NCBI RefSeq assembly: GCF_003236175.1
Contig: NZ_QKTW01000022.1
Span: 402,579-466,578 of the forward strand
DNA length: 64,000 nt
Direction of reading: 5' to 3'
From: Taibaiella soli
GTDB lineage: Bacteria; Bacteroidota; Bacteroidia; Chitinophagales; Chitinophagaceae
In this document: positions 34,896-41,460 of the stretch, one piece after another
Numbering within the stretch: the first letter of the stretch is position 1
Layout of the letters: the number at the start of each line of letters is the position of its first letter
Made by a program: the position numbers and the translations under genes
The notes under the pieces: model-generated
The model's database searches: none
What the model was told of the DNA's origin: nothing
What the model saw: only the letters and a program-made list of their open reading frames with translations

Positions 34896-34942
34896 TTTAC
34901 CGTTAACTTCGGTAAATACTTCCGGTGAATTTCCGGAAGTAT
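34896..34942 (+). promoter_or_regulatory. Two adjacent perfect inverted repeats upstream of the LLM gene
   Basis: TTTACCG (34896-34902) pairs with CGGTAAA (34910-34916), and ATACTTCCGG (34916-34925) pairs with CCGGAAGTAT (34933-34942). Both have 7-base loops and they abut at 34916. They end 16 bases before the start codon. This could be a tandem operator or a pair of leader hairpins. Confidence 0.5.
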
Positions 34943-34958
34943 AGAAAAGAAAAATGCG

Positions 34959-35981
34959 ATGAAGAAAATAGGATTTTTATCGTTTGGGCATTGGGCCAAT
35001 CATCCAGCGTATAAAACGCGTACGGCAAGTGATACGCTGCTCCAATCGATCGATTTGGCAGTGGCTGCTGAAGCAATAGGTTTGGACGGAGCTTATTTCC
35101 GTGTGCACCATTTTGCGGCGCAACTGGCTTCGCCGTTTCCTTTGTTGGCTGCAATAGGAGCGAAGACAAGCAAGATTGAAATAGGAACGGGTGTGATTGA
35201 TATGCGCTATGAAAATCCGCTGTACATGGTGGAAGATGCAAGTGCTGCTGATCTGATTTCCCGCGGTCGATTGCAGTTGGGCATCAGCAGAGGTTCGCCA
35301 GAACAAGTGATTGACGGCTGGCGTTACTTCGGTTATGAACCTGAAGCTGGCGAGACGGATGCGGATATGGGTCGACGTAAAGCTCTTGAATTTTTGGACA
35401 AGTTGAATGGCATTGGATTTGCTGAACCCAATCCGAATCCTATGTTTCCGAATCCGCCGGGTTTGCTGCGTTTGGAACCGCATTCCGATGGATTAAGGGA
35501 TCGTATTTGGTGGGGTGCTGCTTCTAATGCAACAGCAGTATGGGCTGCGGAACAAGGTATGTATCTGCAAAGTTCCACGCTGAAGTATGACGAAGGCGGC
35601 AAACCGTTTCATGTACAGCAGGCCGAGCAGATCAGGTTGTATAAAGAAGCCTGGAAAAAAGCGGGACATAAGCGCGAGCCGAGGGTCTCTGTAAGTCGGT
35701 CGATTTTTGCGTTGGTCAATGATCAGGATCGTCTTTACTTCGGTGGCGAGGCTGATCGTGTTGATCAGATTGGTTCGATTGAAAAGGGCAAGCGTGCTAT
35801 TTTCGGAAGAAGTTATGCTGCGGAACCAGATCAATTAATTAAGGAGTTGGCGCAGGACGAAGCCATTCAAGAGGCGGATACACTTTTGCTGACAATCCCC
35901 AATACGCTGGGCGTCGATTATAATGTGCATGTATTGTCTTCTATTTTGGAGCATGTGGCTCCGGGATTAGGCTGGCGTTGA
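34959..35981 (+). CDS. LLM-class flavin-dependent oxidoreductase (bacterial-luciferase-like)
   Basis: 340 residues, TIM-barrel luciferase-like monooxygenase family. Typical stretches: IGFLSFGHW at the N-terminus, AEAIGLDGAYFRVHHFA, IEIGTGVIDMRYENPLYMVEDASAADLISRGRLQLGISRGSPEQ (flavin/phosphate-binding region) and IWWGAASNATAVWAAEQGMYL. The protein should use FMNH2 or F420 supplied by another reductase; in this phylum FMN is likelier. Monocistronic: terminator directly downstream and tandem inverted repeats directly upstream. Substrate unknown. Confidence 0.87.
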   Translation: MKKIGFLSFGHWANHPAYKTRTASDTLLQSIDLAVAAEAIGLDGAYFRVHHFAAQLASPFPLLAAIGAKTSKIEIGTGVIDMRYENPLYMVEDASAADLISRGRLQLGISRGSPEQVIDGWRYFGYEPEAGETDADMGRRKALEFLDKLNGIGFAEPNPNPMFPNPPGLLRLEPHSDGLRDRIWWGAASNATAVWAAEQGMYLQSSTLKYDEGGKPFHVQQAEQIRLYKEAWKKAGHKREPRVSVSRSIFALVNDQDRLYFGGEADRVDQIGSIEKGKRAIFGRSYAAEPDQLIKELAQDEAIQEADTLLLTIPNTLGVDYNVHVLSSILEHVAPGLGWR

Positions 35982-35999
35982 TATAATTAGTACTATTAG

Positions 36000-36038
36000 A
36001 AAATGCGTTGAGTCGATCGGTTTCGCTCAACGCATTTT
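36000..36038 (+). terminator. Rho-independent terminator after the LLM gene
   Basis: AAAATGCGTTGAG (36000-36012) pairs with CTCAACGCATTTT (36026-36038), 13 bp, followed by GTATTTTG. Eighteen bases after the stop codon. Confidence 0.75.
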
Positions 36039-36090
36039 GTATTTTGAAAAACGAAAGAGAGCGGTGATAAATCGTTCCATTCCTATAACT

Positions 36091-36332
36091 ACTTCAAAAG
36101 TCCTTCCCAACCATTAGAAAAGTACTTAACAACCACTTTCGAAGTGGTTACGATGCATTTCTTGAATACTTGCGAGGTATTTAAAAAGAGGTTGCTAACT
36201 ATTAAACAGGTACCTGCGATGTACTTTTTGAGTGGTTGTGATGTACTTCAGAAATACCTGCAAACCCCTTAAAAGATAGTTGTGATGTATTTCATAAATA
36301 CTTGCGAAGTACTAAAAATATACTTAACAGGC
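36091..36332. repeat. Minisatellite array A: 11 diverged copies of a 22-bp unit
   Basis: Cutting the sequence every 22 bases from 36091 gives eleven units that all start with A-(C/T)-T or C-C-T, carry an A-rich centre, then a (G/A)T-pur/pyr-CTT/GTT core, and mostly end in GATGT, GAGGT, AACC or similar. No insertions or deletions break the register. The unit length is not a multiple of three and there is no ORF. A further degenerate unit may precede at 36069. A 9-bp hairpin (36332-36355) follows the array. Confidence 0.8.
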
Positions 36333-36418
36333 AGGCGTTTGTACGTAAATGCCTGATTCATAAAACACACCGTATCTAAGTCAGTTAGGGTTATCTGTTA
36401 TTTATTTCTCCTGCACCC

Positions 36419-36660
36419 CCTTCAAAAGTCCCCGAGACGTACCAATTTAGTCCTTGTCGGGTACTAAAAAAGTAGTCATGGGGTATTAAAAAAGTCATCG
36501 TTGGGTATTAAAATAGTCCTCGTTGGGTACTAAAAAAGTAGTCGTCGGGTATTAAAAAAGTCATCGCTGGGTATTAAAAGGGTCCTTATCGGGTACTAAA
36601 GAAGTAGTCGTTGGGTACTAAATTAGTGATCGCAAGGTATTTCGGAAGTAGTCGCGGCCT
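36419..36660. repeat. Minisatellite array B: 11 well-conserved copies of the same 22-bp unit
   Basis: Eleven 22-base units in unbroken register; the consensus starts A(C/T)TAAAAAAGT, continues with AGTCGT- or CATCGT-like bases and ends GGGT. Units 3-5 (36463-36528) and 6-8 (36529-36594) repeat as blocks of three sub-types (..AAGTAGTC.., ..AAGTCATC.., ..AGTCCT..), a 66-bp higher-order repeat. Unit 1 and the last two units are diverged. The remaining part of the 36039-36799 gap (36333-36418 and 36661-36799) shows no gene. Confidence 0.88.
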
Positions 36661-36799
36661 TTTCGGCTCCGCTTGATGAGGCTTTTTATCCTGTCAAACG
36701 TCCAACTCGCTGTCAAATTCGTCCGTTTCAAGCATATAAGCCTTTAGCCACATTCAGGATCGAAATACCTTCGTATCTCAAACCACTAAATTTAGAGAT

Positions 36800-37204
36800 A
36801 TGAAAAGCAATACAATCAAACAAGCAATCTTTGGTGCTGTCGCATTGAGCGCATTTTTGTTTTCATCTTTTGCGATAGCACAAACGGGCACGAGCAGACA
36901 GCAATTGCAAGAACATGATCTTAGCGTACCGGGACGTGAAGTGGTGCAGTCTATTGTAACAATAGCAGAGGGCGGCAGTTTTCCGCGTCATAAACATCCG
37001 GGTGAAGAGATTATTTATGTGCTTCAGGGTGTACTCGAGTATCAGGTGGAAGGTCAACCAGCCACAACGCTCAAAGCTGGTGATGTTTTGTTTGTTCCTG
37101 CGGAAACAGTTCATTCGGTTAAGAATGTTGGCAAGGGTGATGCAAAGGAGCTCGCGACTTATGTAGTGAAGAAAGGTGTGCCGATGCTTACTTTGGATAA
37201 GTAA
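36800..37204 (+). CDS. Secreted cupin-domain protein
   Basis: 134 residues. Signal peptide about 1-28 (LFSSFAIAQ). A single conserved-barrel cupin domain with the metal-binding set GSFPRHKHPGEEIIYVLQGVLEYQVEG (two His, one Glu) and the second motif GDVLFVPAETVHSVKNVG (third His). Small periplasmic cupins of this kind are of uncertain function; some are isomerases or dioxygenase-like. A hairpin lies 20 bases downstream. Preceded by the 22-bp arrays. Confidence 0.85.
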   Translation: MKSNTIKQAIFGAVALSAFLFSSFAIAQTGTSRQQLQEHDLSVPGREVVQSIVTIAEGGSFPRHKHPGEEIIYVLQGVLEYQVEGQPATTLKAGDVLFVPAETVHSVKNVGKGDAKELATYVVKKGVPMLTLDK

Positions 37205-37213
37205 TATTGGATA

Positions 37214-37247
37214 CACAAAAAACGCTCCGTTCTGATTGGAACGGAGC
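37214..37247 (-). terminator. Terminator of the DUF4382 gene
   Basis: GCTCCGTTC (37224-37232) and GAACGGAGC (37239-37247) form a 9-bp stem with a 6-base loop. Read on the minus strand the stem is followed by GTTTTTTGTG. It also lies 20 bases after the convergent cupin gene, for which the T-tract is lacking. Confidence 0.7.
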
Positions 37248-37270
37248 GCTATCCATCTATATCAAATCCT

Positions 37271-38149
37271 TTATTGATGCAATGTCACGGTCCTCAACTC
37301 TGTTTCATGTCCTCTGCTTACGGATACATTCATGATCGTAGTATCGATGTAACCATTGGTGGAGTGGAAGAGTACATTGTACGTGCCTGTATTTAACCCG
37401 CGGATTTTAAAATAGCCATCGGCATTAGGGAAGGCCATAGCCGTATCTGTAGCATTGTAAGCTTGTATAACTGCCGCGGCATTCATCGGTAATACTTTAC
37501 CTTCTATTTGCGCAGATTTGCGGTCGCAGAATGGTTTCAATACTGGCAGCAAGTAGTAATGACCGTTTTTCTCAATAATAGAACGGCCTAAGTCAAAATC
37601 AAGCCAGATGCCAATATGTGCCGGGTTGTCATCGTCGCGGTCTTCATCATGCAGGTTGGTATACACGTAGTTTTTGTTGTTGTCCCAATTGATTAGTGTG
37701 AGCGGGTATTGTGTTCCGTTTTTAATTATATAGCTGCCATCACCAATCTTAATTCTGATTTTTCTAACTGTACCTGTTGTAGAAGCTGTTGCAATTAATG
37801 TGTCCACGCCATTTCTCAGGTCCAGTAAATTGTAGACACCGGGGGTAAAATTCAGATTAATCCAGGTACCGAAACGATCGTGATCGCCATCATGCTGGTT
37901 ATCATCGTCGCCGTCGTGGTCGTCATCGCCAAAATGATCATCGTTTTTATGTGAACTGGTATCTATTTTCGCGTCAATAGACACAATGTTGATATACACT
38001 GCATCAAACATGGCAGGTCCATCAGTCATATACACTGATAAATTGTTTGAACCAGCAGGCATGCTGTCGGAGGAGGAATCTTTTTTGCAGGAAGCTGCAA
38101 TCATGCTACCGAATAAAAGGACAGCGGCCCAATAAATGATCCTTTTCAT
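37271..38149 (-). CDS. DUF4382 lipoprotein with an Asp/His-rich insert
   Basis: 292 residues. Lipoprotein signal ending at Cys 21 (SMIAASCKKDSS). The DUF4382 domain begins NNLSVYMTDGPAMFDAVYINIVSIDAKI, interrupted at about 66-93 by a low-complexity run made almost only of Asp, His, Gly and Asn (e.g. DDHFGDDDHDGDDD), then resumes FGTWINLNFTPGVYNLLDL. The C-terminal 70 residues form a carboxypeptidase-regulatory-like segment (AQIEGKVLPMNAAAVIQAYN, NADGYFKIRGLNTGTYNVLF). Acidic/His runs bind divalent metals; I infer possible Ca or transition-metal binding at the surface. An 11-base perfect palindrome brackets the likely -7 element upstream, and a terminator follows, so it is monocistronic. Confidence 0.8.
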   Translation of the reverse strand: MKRIIYWAAVLLFGSMIAASCKKDSSSDSMPAGSNNLSVYMTDGPAMFDAVYINIVSIDAKIDTSSHKNDDHFGDDDHDGDDDNQHDGDHDRFGTWINLNFTPGVYNLLDLRNGVDTLIATASTTGTVRKIRIKIGDGSYIIKNGTQYPLTLINWDNNKNYVYTNLHDEDRDDDNPAHIGIWLDFDLGRSIIEKNGHYYLLPVLKPFCDRKSAQIEGKVLPMNAAAVIQAYNATDTAMAFPNADGYFKIRGLNTGTYNVLFHSTNGYIDTTIMNVSVSRGHETELRTVTLHQ

Positions 38150-38156
38150 ATGTTGC

Positions 38157-38185
38157 AGATTTTAAATCAAAGTTATTTAAAATCT
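38157..38185 (-). promoter_or_regulatory. Palindrome enclosing a TAnnTTTG promoter element upstream of the DUF4382 gene
   Basis: AGATTTTAAAT (38157-38167) and ATTTAAAATCT (38175-38185) are perfect 11-base complements. The minus-strand sequence between and overlapping them is TAACTTTG (38168-38175), an exact match to the Bacteroidota -7 consensus; no good TTG lies 19-21 bases upstream. The start codon is 8 bases away. The remainder of the gap, 38186-38471, shows nothing I can name. Confidence 0.45.
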
Positions 38186-38471
38186 ATGCCTCGAAATGGC
38201 GGTCTGCCGTGCGTTTTAACACTGAGCGTCAGCCGTTTTTGACCTGACTATATAGTTATAAAACATATCAATATTTAAACTGGGTTTCTTGCTGAAATTG
38301 AATGAAAAATGGAGCCTTTGTTGCGGGATAAACAATTTGTCTGGATGGCGCTTCGCTTGTGGCGGTCGTCCGGAATTAACTAATGCATTGTGGATCTGCG
38401 GCCGCTAATCGATATTTATGAGGCGAGATTGTGTAGTCGCATTTCTACAGTTTTTCTTTCCTCAGGTTTTA

Positions 38472-39149
38472 CTATAAAATTGCCCGCAACTGTGATAGCT
38501 CATGAATGATCATTGTCGATGAAACATCTGATGTATTTTCTTTTCGGTTGGGATTGTACCAGCATGTGTCGATATCGGCGCCGGAAGCACCTTTAATATC
38601 TGCTTCTAAACTATCGCCTATAAAAAGGGTTTGATGTTTTTCGAAACTGCTGCGTTTTAGAATTTCTCCGAAGAATCGGCGGTCTGGTTTTTCAAAACCG
38701 ATATCATCAGAAACATACAGGTCTGAGAATAAATGAAATAAGTTAGCGAGTTTTAATCGCGCGGTCTGCATCGTCAAAAATCCATTGGAGGCCACATACA
38801 GCTTATACTTTGCGTTTAAGTATACAATTGTCTCTACCACTTCCGATTCAAGATGGCATTCATGGTGCAATTTATTTCTGTACAGATGTTCCATGTCTGC
38901 AGCATCGGCATCTATTTTCAGCAGATGAAAAAGTTGCTTGAATCTGTTGTCCACAACCTCCTGAATCGTTATCTCATTTGTTCTTTGCTTTGCCCAAAGT
39001 ATATTGTCGATTCCAACAAATTCCGAAAAGATATGATCGTTGTATTCAAGATTGAAATCTGCGAATGATTTCTGAAATGCAGACTGGCTGCTTAATTTGA
39101 AGTTTAATAGTGTGTCGTCGACATCAAAGAAAATTGCCTGGTACATCAT
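38472..39149 (-). CDS. yjjG: YjjG-like HAD-IA pyrimidine 5'-nucleotidase
   Basis: 225 residues (the second Met at 39146 is an equally good start). HAD motif I AIFFDVDDTLLNF with D9/D11, motif II YVASNGF (Ser/Asn), motif III Lys in GFEKPDRRFF, motif IV LFIGDSLEADIKGA. The order and spacing match the YjjG/noncanonical pyrimidine nucleotidase branch, which dephosphorylates dUMP/UMP-like and damaged pyrimidine nucleotides. Cytoplasmic, monocistronic. The region contains an exact ACATCTGATGT at 38524-38534 inside the coding sequence. The substrate assignment is by similarity of motifs only. Confidence 0.82.
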   Translation of the reverse strand: MMYQAIFFDVDDTLLNFKLSSQSAFQKSFADFNLEYNDHIFSEFVGIDNILWAKQRTNEITIQEVVDNRFKQLFHLLKIDADAADMEHLYRNKLHHECHLESEVVETIVYLNAKYKLYVASNGFLTMQTARLKLANLFHLFSDLYVSDDIGFEKPDRRFFGEILKRSSFEKHQTLFIGDSLEADIKGASGADIDTCWYNPNRKENTSDVSSTMIIHELSQLRAIL

Positions 39150-39427
39150 ATGCTATGCTTATGTTTTGTTTGAGCTAGGTAAAAGGAACCGTAAGACACG
39201 TTGAACGTGCACTCTAAAATAGACCGTTTAAAGTTCAGGATTGAATGATAGTTCTGCTGGAAATGTATTGCAGTAATTTGCAGGCGCTTCAGTGAAATGC
39301 CGGCTGAATGGACGACATCGTAAAGTAGTAGCTGTAAAGAAGCGAGTGATTTTCCCAAATGCAAAACTACGGAAATAATAGGGAAGTGGTTTAAGGCTAA
39401 TACAAACGCTCTTTTTTGTGAGCGGGA

Positions 39428-40213
39428 TTAGTTTTTAAAATTTAAGGACTGAGGAAGCATCAGCAAGAATGGAATAGACTTTTCATAATCTAGCGCTTCG
39501 TAGTATAAGCCCAGTCTTGCAAGGTTTTTATAGTATTCGTTTACGTGAGTGTAATAGTATTGTTCCGACTGGATGTACCAAGCAGTTTCACCCAGCTTTT
39601 CTGCTAGAAACCATTTCTCAAGAAGGCGTGCAATACGTCCGTTACCATCGCTGAAAGGATGGATATTTACAAACTCCAGGTGAATGAATGCAGCATAATA
39701 GAAAGTTTCTTCGATTGATAATTCCTGTTTCAGGAGCTTCTCTATTTCTTTCCATAAAGCGACATAACACTCGTTCACTATGCTTAGTGGCGTTGCCTCG
39801 TACTGTATTCTCCCTGTTTTGTGTTCCATCACCAGCATTTCTGTTTTCCGGATAGCGCCTCGTTGGTTTTGGGTCAGCAAATGTGCAGAGATGAACTTAT
39901 GAGCCTGCAGAAAGTTGTTTTGATTTAGTTGATTATCCTGGGCAAATAGATATGCGTTGTAAAGATCGTTTGGTTTTTCCGTTAGTTCGGGCAAGTACGC
40001 AACATTTAATATTTTGTGCTTTACGTAACTGTCTACTTCTAATTGCTCTCCTTCAATTTTTGATGATGACATAACCGAAACCGATGTATAGAAGGTGATG
40101 CTATGTGGCTCCAGTTTTATTTGCTCCAGAACAGAGAATTCCTTCTGAACATCTATGTCCAGCATAGATGTCCAGGTCTTGAAATAGTGCAGCGTTGTCG
40201 GTTGTTTCATCAT
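39428..40213 (-). CDS. Fic-domain AMPylase-type protein (class II, self-inhibited)
   Basis: 261 residues. Fic core motif FVNIHPFSDGNGRIAR with catalytic H185 and the acidic D189 (HPF.DGNGR complete). The N-terminal inhibitory helix carries SSKIEG (50-55), the [ST]xxxE[GN] motif whose Glu (E54) blocks ATP binding; its position before the core places it in class II. The C-terminal helices (ESEQYYYTHVNEYYKNLARLG-like) match stand-alone Fic proteins of bacteria. Transfers AMP from ATP to a target protein; the target is unknown. No antitoxin gene is adjacent, consistent with built-in inhibition. Single gene on the minus strand. Confidence 0.9.
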   Translation of the reverse strand: MMKQPTTLHYFKTWTSMLDIDVQKEFSVLEQIKLEPHSITFYTSVSVMSSSKIEGEQLEVDSYVKHKILNVAYLPELTEKPNDLYNAYLFAQDNQLNQNNFLQAHKFISAHLLTQNQRGAIRKTEMLVMEHKTGRIQYEATPLSIVNECYVALWKEIEKLLKQELSIEETFYYAAFIHLEFVNIHPFSDGNGRIARLLEKWFLAEKLGETAWYIQSEQYYYTHVNEYYKNLARLGLYYEALDYEKSIPFLLMLPQSLNFKN

Positions 40214-40328
40214 TTTGAATATCGTTATAAAATACGGCTATATTCTGAGGTGCTCAATTAATATAGGAAATCGCATCCCTGGCTTAGTTTTTGACAGCTG
40301 ACAATTTTATGCAAATCCGGAATAAATA

Positions 40329-40343
40329 AAACATCTGATGTTT
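40329..40343. promoter_or_regulatory. Near-palindrome AAACATCTGATGTTT (intergenic copy 3)
   Basis: Same operator-like sequence as at 24260-24274, between the divergent Fic and SDR genes. Confidence 0.45.
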
Positions 40344-40384
40344 CATTTCTTTTCTAATTGTATTCGGTACAACTGAATAGGTGT

Positions 40385-40416
40385 ACTGTCAACTGTTCAT
40401 TGTCAACTGTCAACTG
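40385..40416. repeat. Short tandem repeat of GTCAACTGT
   Basis: Three near-copies of the 9-base unit GTCAACTGT (the first two separated by TCATT) upstream of the SDR gene. Simple low-complexity tract within the 306-bp divergent gap 40214-40519; no gene there. Confidence 0.5.
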
Positions 40417-40519
40417 ATGTGTGGCTGCATTTCTACAATTTCCCAATTTCCGTTTTTCTATGTTTGTTATGTGTCGAGAAAAAGACATAGAATTTCTTTT
40501 TTATTTAACCCACATCTTT

Positions 40520-41272
40520 ATGAACATTTTAAACGGAAAAGTAGCGCTGGTTACCGGCGCCACATCGGGTATTGGCAAATCAATCGCATTGCTGTATGCC
40601 GCAAACGGAGCCAAGGTCATGGTCTCTGGCAGAAATGAAAAAAGCGGACAGGAAGTAGTTCGCGAAATCCAAAGTAAAGGCGGTGACGCTGCTTTCTTTA
40701 AAGCAGATGTTTCGGATCCGGAACAATGTCGTGCGCTGATTCAAAGCGTTGTGTCTACGTTCGGTCGCATCGATATTGCTTGCAACAATGCCGGCGTATC
40801 TGGCGGACTCAGTCTGGTTGTTGACTATGAAGTGGCGTCCTGGAAAGATGTTTTAGACACCAATCTGAACAGCGTCTTCTATTGCATGAAGTATGAGCTG
40901 GATGCGATGGGTAAACAGAACGCGCCAGGCGTAATCATCAACATGTCTTCCGTACTTGGCCTTACCGGCGAAATGGGATTGTCTGCTTACGTAGCATCCA
41001 AACATGCCATTATCGGCCTCACAAAAAGTGCCGCGTTGGAAAACGCAACCAAAGGCATCCGTATCAATACGGTTTGTCCCGCCTATATTGAAACTCCCAT
41101 CTTAGACGTCCTCTCTAGCGAACAACGCAAAGCAATTGAAAGCTTACAGCCGGTGATGCGCATCGGCAAACCAGAAGAAGTGGCAGAACTCGTTTTATGG
41201 TTATCTTCTGATAAAGCTTCATTCGTTACTGGCTCCCATTATTCCGTAGACGGCGGATACCTGGCCAGATAA
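40520..41272 (+). CDS. Short-chain dehydrogenase/reductase (FabG-like)
   Basis: 250 residues from ATG 40520 (MNILNGKVALVTGATSGIG). The frame is open upstream to 40421 but without protein character. Classical SDR motifs: TGATSGIG, NNAG in DIACNNAGVSGG, catalytic Ser in NMSSVLGL, Tyr-x3-Lys in AYVASKHAIIG, and VTGSHYSVDGGYLAR at the end. SGRNEKSG after strand 2 favours NADPH. It lies 188 bases upstream of the polyketide synthase on the same strand and might be a tailoring ketoreductase of that cluster, but it could equally be an independent gene; two short hairpins lie in the gap between them. Confidence 0.87.
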   Translation: MNILNGKVALVTGATSGIGKSIALLYAANGAKVMVSGRNEKSGQEVVREIQSKGGDAAFFKADVSDPEQCRALIQSVVSTFGRIDIACNNAGVSGGLSLVVDYEVASWKDVLDTNLNSVFYCMKYELDAMGKQNAPGVIINMSSVLGLTGEMGLSAYVASKHAIIGLTKSAALENATKGIRINTVCPAYIETPILDVLSSEQRKAIESLQPVMRIGKPEEVAELVLWLSSDKASFVTGSHYSVDGGYLAR

Positions 41273-41460
41273 ACGCTGTTTTTATTGTGCTGCATTTTAG
41301 CAGCAGAAGTACACTGCCGCGTTTCTGCGCGGACGGTTGGTATTTGTTATGAGCGTTACTTGTTGTTGCACGTGCGAAGCAAATGATTTTTGCCGTGCAG
41401 CAGCGAGAACGACGCTCCATACATATGCCGTTTCAATTCATCTTCCCAAAACACAATTTT

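Noticed and set aside
36091-36660. CRISPR array
   Set aside because: The 22-base units follow each other directly with no spacers, and no cas genes are present.
39197-39209. Operator-like palindrome CACGTTGAACGTG
   Set aside because: Single short copy with no clear promoter context or regulator nearby.
39146-39364. 72-residue minus-strand ORF upstream of the YjjG-like gene
   Set aside because: No domain or signal pattern; only the ATGA-like overlap with the next gene speaks for it.
41383-41460. Upstream start of the PKS gene
   Set aside because: The extra 26 residues show no homology-like pattern; KS similarity begins after the Met at 41461.
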